Origin: an uncultured Eggerthellaceae bacterium | GTDB lineage: Bacteria > Actinomycetota > Coriobacteriia > Coriobacteriales > Eggerthellaceae | Assembly: GCA_903789375.1 (NCBI GenBank) | Contig: CAIFEB010000011.1 | Span: 1-52,515, forward strand | DNA: 52,515 nucleotides | Direction: 5' to 3' | In this document: positions 42,874 to 52,515 of the stretch, piece after piece | How positions within the stretch are numbered: position 1 is the stretch's first letter | How the letters are laid out: the number at the start of each line of letters is the position of its first letter | Notes under the pieces: generated by a model | The model's input: the letters and a program-made list of their open reading frames with translations, nothing else | What the model was told of the DNA's origin: nothing | Databases searched by the model: none | Translations under genes and position numbers: made by a program

Positions 42874-43379
42874 TGGTCCTTGCGCTCCCACAGTCCGGTC
42901 TTGCCGCCGTCCTTGAGCAGTAGCCGCACGTCGGTGATTTCCATGCCGCGGTCGACCGCCTTGCACATGTCGTAGATGGTCAGGCATGCGATGCTCGCCG
43001 CCGTGAGCGCCTCCATCTCGATGCCGGTCTTGCCGGTCACGCCCGTCGTCGTGGTCACGTGAATGCCGACGCGGCCGTCTTCGCGCTCGCCCTCGAACAC
43101 CGGCGCGCACTCGACCTTCGCCTTGGTGATGGGAAGCGGATGGCACATCGGGATGATGTCGCTCGTCCGCTTGGCGCCCATGATACCCGCCACGCGCGCG
43201 CATGCGAGCACGTCGCCCTTCGCCGCCTTCCCTTCGACGATCATATCGAGGGTCGAGCGGTGCATGGAGATGAACCCCTCGGCCACGGCGATGCGCTTCG
43301 TCACCGCCTTCTCTGAAACGTCCACCATACGGACGTCGCCGTTCTCGTCGATATGCGTCAGATGCTTTTCGTCACTCAT
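42870..43379 (-). CDS. moaC: Cyclic pyranopterin monophosphate synthase MoaC
   Basis: A 169-residue enzyme that, after MoaA, converts 3',8-cyclo-GTP to cyclic pyranopterin monophosphate in molybdenum cofactor synthesis. Signature blocks are [17 protein letters not shown] (about 74-90) and [20 protein letters not shown] with the following KAVD. GAGGAG precedes the ATG. It lies 117 bases after moaA on the same strand and overlaps the carbonic anhydrase gene. Confidence 0.97.
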   Translation of the reverse strand: MSDEKHLTHIDENGDVRMVDVSEKAVTKRIAVAEGFISMHRSTLDMIVEGKAAKGDVLACARVAGIMGAKRTSDIIPMCHPLPITKAKVECAPVFEGEREDGRVGIHVTTTTGVTGKTGIEMEALTAASIACLTIYDMCKAVDRGMEITDVRLLLKDGGKTGLWERKDQ

Positions 43380-43496
43380 CGTTGCTCCTCGGTTCGTACG
43401 CGAACACAGTATGCCCGCCTACCCTGAAATTTCCTGAAACCAAAGCCGTCCCCAGACTAAACGAAAGCGCGCCCGCCTGCACGGACGCGCCTCGCA

Positions 43497-44501
43497 TTAT
43501 CCGCCGATCTGGCTCATGCGGCGTTCGGTGCCCACCCGGTCGTGATGTTCGTCGGGCTTCATGTCGAGCGCTTCGAGGAAGCACTCGTACACCGCCTCGT
43601 CTCCACCTTCGCGCAGCGCCGTGCGCACGTCGATCTCACGATCGGAGAACAAACACGGACGCAGCTTGCCGTCGGCCGTCAGGCGCAGGCGGTTGCAGTC
43701 GCCGCAGAAGTGGCGCGACAACGGCGAGATGAATCCCACCGTGCCCTTGGCTCCCGGGAACGCGAAGTAGCGCGCCGGCCCCCAGCCGAGCGGAGCGTCA
43801 TCGCCGCCGATGGGCTCTAGCGGCGCCAGACCCTCGGCCTTGGCGCGCTCGTTGATGATGTCGAGCAGCTCCTCGCTGGGAACGACGTCCTCGGGGCCCC
43901 AGCCATGGCCGTCAATGCCCTCGCTTTCGCCGACGGGCATGTACTCGATGAACCGCACGTGCAGCGGCTGGTCGATCGACAGCTTGGCGAATCCCAGATA
44001 GTCCTGGTTGAGCTGCCGCACGACCACCGAGTTGATTTTGACGGGATTGAACCCGGCTTCGAGCGCCGCATCGATGCCGTCGAGCGTGGTCTGGATGCTG
44101 CCCAGACGCGTGATCTTGGTGAACTGCTCCGGATCGAGCGTGTCGAGCGATATGTTGACGCGCGACAGCCCCGCCTCCTTCAGCCCGTCGGCCATGCGCG
44201 GCAACAGCACGCCGTTCGTCGTCATCGAGATGTTCTCGATGCCCGGCATGTTGGCAAGGTCGCGCACGAGGTCCGTCACGCCCAGGCGCACGAGAGGCTC
44301 GCCGCCCGTCAGACGTACGCTCCGAATGCCGATGCGCGTCGCCACGCGCGCGATGCGGGCGATTTCCTCGATGCGCAGGATCTCGTCGTGCGACATGAGT
44401 TTGACGCCCTCGGCGGGCATGCAGTAGATGCAGCGCAGATTGCAGCGGTCGGTTAGCGAAATGCGCAGATAGTCGATGGTGCGACCGTGTCCGTCTTTCA
44501 T
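43497..44501 (-). CDS. moaA: GTP 3',8-cyclase MoaA
   Basis: A 334-residue radical SAM enzyme. The SAM cluster motif CNLRCIYC is at residues 20-27 and the second [4Fe-4S] cluster in FCGDCNRLRL with the following PCLF. LTGGEPLVR is the GGEP motif. The C-terminus ends in Gly-Gly, needed for activity in the family. GGAGGA precedes the ATG. It forms the first pterin intermediate and is encoded just upstream of moaC. The mod transport genes lie further upstream on the same strand. Confidence 0.97.
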   Translation of the reverse strand: MKDGHGRTIDYLRISLTDRCNLRCIYCMPAEGVKLMSHDEILRIEEIARIARVATRIGIRSVRLTGGEPLVRLGVTDLVRDLANMPGIENISMTTNGVLLPRMADGLKEAGLSRVNISLDTLDPEQFTKITRLGSIQTTLDGIDAALEAGFNPVKINSVVVRQLNQDYLGFAKLSIDQPLHVRFIEYMPVGESEGIDGHGWGPEDVVPSEELLDIINERAKAEGLAPLEPIGGDDAPLGWGPARYFAFPGAKGTVGFISPLSRHFCGDCNRLRLTADGKLRPCLFSDREIDVRTALREGGDEAVYECFLEALDMKPDEHHDRVGTERRMSQIGG

Positions 44502-45124
44502 CGGTCCTCCTCACTCCACGTGTCCCGATGGCAAGAACCCCTCTACCCGCCCAAGCGGCCGAGCGACCGGTTGGTCACGCGACCGAACGGCTTCGCAACC
44601 GAACGCCGTCCGGCGGCCACGACGACCGAGCGATGCTCGAGGCAGCCAGGCGGTTGCGGCCGAGCGATGTTCGAAGCGGCCGAGCGGCCAAACCCGAGCG
44701 GTTGGGTGTCCCTGTTCTCAAGCGTTGGCACACGATTATATTGAATCGGATGCGACTTTACTTCTTCCCTGTGAATAAATGCAAGCGAACTATATTTTAC
44801 CGTAACGGTTCGTCACTGTTCGTCACTATTTAGGGCGAGACTTGACAGAAAAGAGGGAGTCGTCGGCCGCCGGCGTCTGCAGCACATGCCGTCGCACGCA
44901 ACCGCGGCGCACGCCAGGGACCGTCGTCCGCATGACGCGGGCGACGGCGGCAGGCACGACACAGGACGCCAGCCGGCATCGATCTTCCGACCGTCGCAGC
45001 GCCAGCCGCCGGCCCCGCAGCAACCGCCCGCCGGCCACAGCACGCTGGCTGCCGGCCCCGCCGCAGCACCAGCCGCCGACCCCGCGATGCTGCCTACCGG
45101 CGACCCGCATGCCGATGCGCACCC
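44502..45124. other. Intergenic region between modC and moaA
   Basis: No credible gene in 623 bases. From 44560 to 44705 variants of 'GACCGAGCG/CGGTTG' recur. The AT-rich stretch 44735-44835 probably holds the moaA promoter; TATAAT appears on the minus strand at about 44733-44738. From 44860 to 45120 the DNA is very GC-rich with GCCGGCC/CGCCGAC-like degenerate repeats. Confidence 0.6.
44809..44827 (+). promoter_or_regulatory. Tandem TTCGTCACT motifs upstream of moaA
   Basis: TTCGTCACT occurs at 44809-44817 and again at 44819-44827, a 10-base period, about one DNA turn. This is the pattern expected of two adjacent sites for a DNA-binding protein. A related TCGTCAA motif flanks the modA promoter. 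Confidence 0.45.
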
Positions 45125-46237
45125 CTACCGGCAGACCACGTACAGCCGGTCCTCCGGGAAGCGAATCCACACCTCGTCGCCCGTCTGCGGCAGGTCCTCC
45201 GGCTTCACTTTGAGCTTGTCGACGCGCCAAGCGAGATGCTGGTGCAGGTACTTCATCTCGTTCTCGTCTGCGGCGACGAGCGGCTCGGCGTCGGCGGAGC
45301 GGTCGAGGAACTGCAGCATGACCGAGCGGTCGAAGCGCGCGTCGGTCACCCCGTCGCAGCGCATGCGGTACGTGTTGGGCCCCGGCCCGTCCGCCCGCTC
45401 CAGGTAGAACGCGCGGATGCCCACGTACTTGATGTCGTCGGGCACGTCGCACGCCAGGTCGATGTCCACGCCCCACCGCGGCGCGTGGACGCGATGGTCG
45501 CCCGTGCGCACGACCTCGGTCACGTTCTTCACGCCCGACAGCTTCATGCCCGCCTCGGACTGCGGGTTGTTGATGAGAACGTCAGGCTCGGCGATTTCCA
45601 TCACGTGCCCCGCGTCCACCACGGCGATGCGGTCGCACAGGCGCACGGCCTCGTCGATGTCGTGGCTCACGTACAGGATGGTCCCCGAGAACGCCTCGAA
45701 CAGGCTGAACAGGTTCTGCTGCAGCACGTCCTTCAGATGCGCGTCGAGCGCCGAGAACGGCTCGTCCAGCATGAGGATGCCCGGCCGCGCCGCCAGCATG
45801 CGCGCGAGCGCCACGCGTTGCTGCTGGCCGCCTGACAGCTGCAGCGGATAGCGCTTTTCAAAGCCCTTCAGGCCGAACCGCTCGAGCTCGCGAGCGACGA
45901 TGCCCCGCCGCTCTTCCTTGGCAACCGCGCTGTCGATGCCCGCGGCGATGTTGGCCTCAACCGTCATGTGCGGGAACAGCATGTAGTTCTGGAACAGTAG
46001 CGCCGTCTTGCGCTGCTGCGGCGACAGGTTGATGCGCGCCGCGGAGTCGAAGTACGTCGTGCCGTTGACCTGGATGACGCCCTCGTCAGGCCGCTCGATG
46101 CCGGCGATGCAGCGCAGCGTCATGGACTTGCCGCAACCGCTTTCGCCGAGAAAGCCGAGCGTTTCGTCCTCCGCATCGAGCGCCACCTCCAACGTGAAGG
46201 CGGCGAGCTTCTTCTTGATGTCGATATGCAGGCTCAT
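45125..46237 (-). CDS. modC: Molybdate ABC transporter ATPase ModC
   Basis: A 370-residue ATPase. Walker A is LGESGCGKSMTLR, the signature LQLSGGQQQRVALARM and Walker B ILMLDEPFSALD. The C-terminal ~140 residues are the regulatory TOBE-like region. It energises molybdate import with ModB and ModA. Its ATG follows the modB stop without a gap, so coupling is expected. The order modA-modB-modC is the classical one. Confidence 0.92.
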   Translation of the reverse strand: MSLHIDIKKKLAAFTLEVALDAEDETLGFLGESGCGKSMTLRCIAGIERPDEGVIQVNGTTYFDSAARINLSPQQRKTALLFQNYMLFPHMTVEANIAAGIDSAVAKEERRGIVARELERFGLKGFEKRYPLQLSGGQQQRVALARMLAARPGILMLDEPFSALDAHLKDVLQQNLFSLFEAFSGTILYVSHDIDEAVRLCDRIAVVDAGHVMEIAEPDVLINNPQSEAGMKLSGVKNVTEVVRTGDHRVHAPRWGVDIDLACDVPDDIKYVGIRAFYLERADGPGPNTYRMRCDGVTDARFDRSVMLQFLDRSADAEPLVAADENEMKYLHQHLAWRVDKLKVKPEDLPQTGDEVWIRFPEDRLYVVCR

Positions 46238-47686
46238 CTATTCACCCAGCCTTTTGCGATAGCGCTGCGAATGCGAGGAGTACACGTTGATGAACAGGAT
46301 GACGGCGAACGAGATGAGGATGACCACGATCACCCAGAACAGCGCGACGTCGGTCTGACCGCCCATCCAGTCGAAGTAGATGGCGATCGGGATGGTCTGC
46401 GTGATGCCCACGTAGTTGCCGGCGAAGAACAGGGTGCAGCCGAACTCGCCCATGGCGCGCGCGAACGCGAGCACCGTGCCCGCGGCGATGGACGGCCAGG
46501 CGAGCGGCATCATGAGCCGCCCGAAGATCTTGCCCTCGCTCCAGCCGAGCGTGCGGGCGGCGTCGAGCATCATCGGGTCGAGCGCCTCGAACGCGCCGCG
46601 CACCGTGCGGTACATGAGCGGAAAGCCGACGACGATGCAGGCGATGACGGCGGCGGGCCAGGTGAACACGATGTTCAGGCCGTGCGCGATGAACCAGCGA
46701 CCGACCGCGGTCGACGAGCCGAACAGCAACAGCAGCAGAAAGCCGCAGACCGTCGGCGGCAGCACCATCGGGATGGTGAAGATGGTGTCGAGGATGCCTT
46801 TCACGCGGTCGTTCACGCGCATCGTCCACCAGGCGGCGAACAGGCCCAGGATGAAGATGACGGCGATGGCCACGAGGGTCGTGCGCAGCGACACCCACAG
46901 AGGCGACCAGTCGAGCTTCTGGAAGAACGCGCCGAGCGCTGCAAGCCCCGTGGCCTTTTCCTTGACGACCGTGTCCGCCGCAAGCTTGACCTGGCCGGAT
47001 TCCATGTACTGGGCACCGGTGCGACCGTCGTCGGACTCGGCGAGCGTGCAGGTGGTGTAGTAGTAGCCCGGCTCCAGCTGCACGTCGAACTGGTAGGTGT
47101 AATCGCCGTGCGTCACGGTGTCGGACGTGGTGAAGTAGTACGTAAGCGACAGCTTGCCGAGCTCCTTGCCGCCATCGGCGGCGGCGCGGTCGATGGCGAC
47201 CAGCGTAGTGAGGAAGTCCTGTTGGAACTTCGCATCGGCGATGTCGATGCCGAGCGCGTCCGCCGTCGCCTGCGGGATGTGGACGATGGCGAAGCTGTCG
47301 CCCACGACGACGCTGAACGCGCCCTCGCCCGCCTCGGTCCAGCGGTAGCCGTAGTACGCATCGTTGTACGTCTTGTTCGTTCCCTTGTTCTGGCGGATGA
47401 ACGAATCGATGCCGTACGACGCGCTCGAAAGCAGCGCAGCATCGCTCTTCTCCGCCAACGCGACGTTGCCGTCGGTGTCCGCGCTGACCGTCGATGCGAC
47501 CAGCGGCGTGCCATCGGAAGCGAGCAGCGTGCCCGTGGTTGCGGCAAGCGCCTGGTGCGGCGCGGCCATTCCTGCGAGCAGCGCGACCACGCATGCGCAC
47601 ACGAGCATCATCACGATCCCCTTGCGAGCACGCCGCTCGTTTCCGAGCACCGCGCCGAAGCGCATCCTCAAAGTGTCCTGCGTCAC
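46238..47686 (-). CDS. modB: Molybdate ABC transporter permease ModB with large extracytoplasmic domain
   Basis: A 482-residue protein, twice the usual ModB size. The GTG at 47686 has GGGAGGG six bases upstream; an ATG at 47665 is possible. Residues about 24-42 are a signal anchor, followed by a ~215-residue extracytoplasmic domain without cysteines. The ModB core starts near 255 (SLRTTLVAIAVIFILGLF) and includes the permease EAA-type loop DAARTLGWSEGKIFGRLMMP, which docks on ModC, and the start LPPTVCGFLLL. The core alone is normal. The extra domain, with WTEAGEGAFSVVVGDSFAIV and DVQLEPGYYYTTCTL, is not one I recognise. It might bind substrate or the ModA lipoprotein. Confidence 0.9.
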   Translation of the reverse strand: MTQDTLRMRFGAVLGNERRARKGIVMMLVCACVVALLAGMAAPHQALAATTGTLLASDGTPLVASTVSADTDGNVALAEKSDAALLSSASYGIDSFIRQNKGTNKTYNDAYYGYRWTEAGEGAFSVVVGDSFAIVHIPQATADALGIDIADAKFQQDFLTTLVAIDRAAADGGKELGKLSLTYYFTTSDTVTHGDYTYQFDVQLEPGYYYTTCTLAESDDGRTGAQYMESGQVKLAADTVVKEKATGLAALGAFFQKLDWSPLWVSLRTTLVAIAVIFILGLFAAWWTMRVNDRVKGILDTIFTIPMVLPPTVCGFLLLLLFGSSTAVGRWFIAHGLNIVFTWPAAVIACIVVGFPLMYRTVRGAFEALDPMMLDAARTLGWSEGKIFGRLMMPLAWPSIAAGTVLAFARAMGEFGCTLFFAGNYVGITQTIPIAIYFDWMGGQTDVALFWVIVVILISFAVILFINVYSSHSQRYRKRLGE

Positions 47687-47831
47687 GCGAACCCTCCCAT
47701 CGAGGCAGCGGGTCCCAATCCCGTTGCCGTGCCCCTCTCACGCGCAAGATGAGCGCCAGCGCTTCTCCCTTCGCGCCGACGCTCATCAGCAATGCGCGCA
47801 CCCCCTGCGGGGCGCCTGTTCTATTCCGGTG

Positions 47832-48734
47832 TTAGGCCAGCTCGAAGCCGTACTTGGCGAAGATCTGCTGAGCTTCCGGATCGGTCGTGCAGAAGTTCAG
47901 GAAGTCCTTCGCGGTCTCGGCGTTCTTGCTGCTGGTGCAGACGGCGCCGGGGTACTTGATAGCCTTGTGGTAGTTGGCCGGGACGGTCAGGATGGCCTGG
48001 ATGCCGTCATAGCGGTAGATGTCGGAGGAGTACACGAAGCCGACATCGCACTGGCCCTGCTTGACGTAGGACGCGACGGTGCCCACCTTGTCGGCGCCAT
48101 CGTTCATCTTGTTGGCGACGGAATCGTTGTACGTGACGGAGATCTTGCCGTCAGCATCGGTGGTGGTGGTGCACAGGCCGGCCGTCTCGAGCGACTGGAC
48201 GGCGTACTTGCCGGCGGGAACCGTGTTGGGCTCGCCGATGGCGATGGAGTTGATGTCGGAGCTGGTGCCCAGGTCCTCAACCGACGAAATCGTGATGCCG
48301 CTGTTCTGCGACGCGCACACGACCAGGTCGTTCAGGAACATGTCGGCACGCGTGGAATCGTCGATCGAGCCGTTCTTGGACGCGGAGTCCATCGACGACG
48401 TGGATGCGGCGATGAACGCGTCGGCGGACGCGCCGGACTGCAGCTGGGCGACCAGGTCGCCGGAAGCCTTGAACTGCGTGTCGGAGAACGTGACGTTCGG
48501 GTGCTTCTGCGTGTAGAGCGCCTGAACTTCGGGCAGCGCCTTCTCGAGCGAGTTGGCCGCGAAGATCTGCAGTTCGACCTTCTGCGACGACGACGATGCC
48601 GCCTGCGAGCTGGACGCCGCCGAGCTCGAGCTAGAACTCGAGCTGGAGCTGCCTGAACAGCCGACGAGCGCGAACGCACCGGTGAGAGCCAGCGCGCACA
48701 CGACCGCCACGAGTGCCTTGGTGCGGTGCTTCAT
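47832..48734 (-). CDS. modA: Molybdate-binding lipoprotein ModA
   Basis: A 300-residue solute-binding protein. The ATG at 48734 follows GGGAGGAA. The signal peptide ends in the lipobox ALVGC (Cys at about residue 25), so it is anchored outside the membrane. A Ser-rich spacer of ~30 residues follows. The mature domain starts with ELQIFAANSLEKALPEV, and the block SGASADAFIAAST matches the ModA anion-binding site. It delivers molybdate (or tungstate) to ModBC. A 145-base spacer separates it from modB. The first gene of the operon. Confidence 0.95.
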   Translation of the reverse strand: MKHRTKALVAVVCALALTGAFALVGCSGSSSSSSSSSSAASSSQAASSSSQKVELQIFAANSLEKALPEVQALYTQKHPNVTFSDTQFKASGDLVAQLQSGASADAFIAASTSSMDSASKNGSIDDSTRADMFLNDLVVCASQNSGITISSVEDLGTSSDINSIAIGEPNTVPAGKYAVQSLETAGLCTTTTDADGKISVTYNDSVANKMNDGADKVGTVASYVKQGQCDVGFVYSSDIYRYDGIQAILTVPANYHKAIKYPGAVCTSSKNAETAKDFLNFCTTDPEAQQIFAKYGFELA

Positions 48735-48854
48735 GGTGATTCCTCCCCTGTTGGATGACCCTTGTGAGCCCTTCCCTGACGTCGCCTTCTTGCAGCGCAC
48801 CGATCCTCCTATCGGCGCCCGCGCATGCGATGCCCGGTCTTTCTTGCAAAGACG

Positions 48855-48889
48855 TTGACGATTCTATTTCTTTACGGAATTATCGTCAA
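48855..48889 (-). promoter_or_regulatory. Promoter and inverted-repeat operator of modABC
   Basis: On the minus strand TTGACG (48889-48884), 17 bases and TAGAAT (48866-48861) form a strong promoter about 130 bases before modA. Perfect 8-base arms TTGACGAT (48855-48862) and ATCGTCAA (48882-48889) cover the -35 and the end of the -10. A repressor bound there would block transcription; a molybdate-responsive regulator is the obvious candidate but none is in the window. Confidence 0.7.
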
Positions 48890-49133
48890 TTCCAAATATT
48901 CTACCCTCCGTTGATTTGTTAACGGATAGAGACTCTTGGCCAAATAAATGCCAGGTGAGGATACATGGGATTAACAGGCTTTTGAACTGGGATAACGCAG
49001 CGCACAACCGCCCCGAAGCCGCGTTTGCGCCCGCGGCTTGTTCACTGTTCGCAGATTAAGAAAGTTGGCAGAACGGCCCCGAACGGCCTCGTTTTCGGCG
49101 CGAATGCTCCAAGGGGACGAACGGGCCGTGCGC
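48890..49133. other. Spacer between modA and ligA
   Basis: No gene is seen. A hairpin AAGCCGCG/CGCGGCTT (49016-49023/49032-49039) and the palindrome TCCGTT/AACGGA near 48908-48927 are present; neither is a clear terminator for ligA. Confidence 0.5.
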
Positions 49134-51572
<2,439 letters not shown>

Positions 51573-52118
51573 CTATGCGAAAAAGCGGTCCTCGTTGTAG
51601 CCGCGCACGATCATCGAGACTCCGCGGACGAGAAGGTAGATGCCCATCAGAACGACGATGGTCGACGGCGCGACGAACAGCATGATACCGCAGAGGATGC
51701 CGACGACGCCGGATGCCACGCTGAGCGAACCGAAAGAACCATGCACCTTGCGCATCGCCTGCGCGCTGGACAGCTCGAAGATGCCGAACACGATGAACGC
51801 GATGCCGATGAGCCACGGAAGCACGACCGACAGCGCACGGGGGAACACGATGAGCAGCAGGCCCACGATCAGGTCGAGCACGCCGTACGTGGTCAGCCAC
51901 GGAGCGACGACGACCGACCCGCGCATCTGTCCCGTCGTCACCAGATCGACGATGCCCGACACGATGAGCACGATGCCCGCAATGGCAGTGAGCGTCACGA
52001 GCGAGCCCTGCGGCCACACGAGGAAGACGATTGCCACCACCGAGAGGAGGGCGCCAGCGCCGACGACCTTCCAATCGCGTTCGTGTTTGATCGGCTGCAA
52101 TCCGTCATAGCGTGCCAT
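51573..52118 (-). CDS. HdeD/DUF308 family membrane protein
   Basis: A 181-residue protein with six hydrophobic helices in three similar hairpins, as in HdeD/DUF308. The ATG at 52118 follows AGGGGA; a longer frame overlaps the neighbouring gene region. Repeated 'G-I-x-x-I-V-x-G' style helices (AGIVLIVSGIVDLV, LIGIAFIVFGIFEL, LMGIYLLVRGVSMIV) support the family. HdeD is linked to acid resistance in E. coli; most homologues are of unknown function. It lies 57 bases upstream of ligA on the same strand. Confidence 0.85.
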   Translation of the reverse strand: MARYDGLQPIKHERDWKVVGAGALLSVVAIVFLVWPQGSLVTLTAIAGIVLIVSGIVDLVTTGQMRGSVVVAPWLTTYGVLDLIVGLLLIVFPRALSVVLPWLIGIAFIVFGIFELSSAQAMRKVHGSFGSLSVASGVVGILCGIMLFVAPSTIVVLMGIYLLVRGVSMIVRGYNEDRFFA

Positions 52119-52132
52119 AGGGTCCCCTTTCA

Positions 52133-52515
52133 CTAGCCTTCGCACGAAGACAATTCTCTCACAGCGGCGGGCAGGGAGCCGACGACGTCTTCGGCGGAAA
52201 CGCTGATGTCACCCAACCGTTCCGCTGCGTCGCGACCCGCGCGCGCATGGAGCTCCGCCGCGAGCACGCCGGCATCGAGCGGCTCCAACCCCTGCGCGAG
52301 CAGGCTCGCCGTCATGCCGGCGAGCACGTCGCCCGTGCCGGCCTTCGCAAGCGCAGGCGTTCCCGTCGTGACGGCGACGGTGCGCACGCCGTCGGACACG
52401 TAGGTGTCAGGGCCTTTGAGAACGACGACCGCGCCGAGCAGCTGGGAAAGCGTGCGCGCCATCGCGGCCGGCCCTGCCGCGCGCGCGTCATCGAGCACCT
52501 ATGCCGCCGCGGCGT
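52133..52515 (-). pseudogene. NAD(P)H-hydrate dehydratase domain (NnrD-like), partial with in-frame stop
   Basis: The readable part (52133-52498) is the C-terminal ~120 residues of the ribokinase-like NnrD domain, which dehydrates damaged NAD(P)HX using ADP or ATP. The core motifs AVVVLKGPDTYV and TPALAKAGTGDVLAGM are intact. Upstream in the same frame a TAG at 52499-52501 interrupts what would otherwise be a continuous Ala-rich segment; a single C-to-T change from CAG would explain it. The GTG right after the stop has no ribosome site. This is either a nonsense mutation or a sequence error at a contig end; the 5' part lies outside the window. Confidence 0.6.

Noticed and set aside
44826-45476. 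Minus-strand frame of 216 codons overlapping the modC end and the GC-rich spacer.
   Set aside because: Arg/Gly/Ala-rich shadow frame; modC is the real gene and the spacer is repetitive.

Overview
The window (probably a whole contig, since genes run off both ends) reads as GC-rich actinobacterial DNA. The gene set fits the Coriobacteriia, most likely Eggerthellaceae: a fused EcfA1-EcfA2 ATPase, SecD-SecF as one chain, the late queuosine genes tgt/queH/queA, a MetH whose activation domain is a separate gene, and tandem DUF6020 membrane proteins. This placement is inference from gene content; no 16S or tRNA gene is present.

Layout. 1-1458: 5' part of an AddB-like gene, reading off the left end. 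1650-5633: riboflavin uptake locus (promoter, FMN riboswitch, terminator, ribU, fused ecfA, ecfT). 5826-6605: a flavin-oxidase-like protein and a DUF1292 protein. 6687-13369: secDF and the queuosine trio tgt, queH, queA. 13536-14741: rtcB. 15179-23151: an AT-richer type I restriction-modification island with hsdR, hsdM, one complete hsdS, a tyrosine recombinase and two partial hsdS modules bounded by four inverted 14-bp sites. 23444-26944: pirin, a Bcr/CflA-type exporter and a BmrR-like MerR regulator. 27090-28223: cspA and apt. 28326-31154: SOS-type ruvC-ruvA-ruvB plus a DUF6483 gene. 31600-35984: metF, MetH activation protein, metH. 36586-42128: yebC and two paralogous DUF6020 membrane proteins. 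42136-44501: gamma carbonic anhydrase, moaC, moaA. 45125-48734: modC, modB, modA. 49134-52515: ligA, an HdeD-like protein and a broken or partial NAD(P)H-hydrate dehydratase.

How the parts work together. FMN senses flavin sufficiency at the riboswitch and shuts off RibU. Tgt, QueA and QueH are successive steps of queuosine formation in tRNA. MetF makes 5-methyl-THF, MetH uses it to methylate homocysteine, and the separate activation protein would reactivate MetH cobalamin. ModABC supplies molybdate and MoaA/MoaC start molybdopterin synthesis. RuvABC resolve Holliday junctions under a promoter that carries a LexA-type box between -35 and -10.

The most interesting system is the invertible HsdS locus. 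Two N-terminal modules (174 and 175 residues) and two C-terminal modules (211 codons each) meet at CAAATGGCTATTTG-type sites lying in Asn-Gly-Tyr-Leu codons. Inversions alone could generate all four N/C combinations, so the locus is predicted to switch the methylation specificity of the cell. A second oddity is a ModB permease with a ~215-residue extracytoplasmic domain. A third is that most long intergenic spacers hold their own, locus-specific degenerate tandem repeats.
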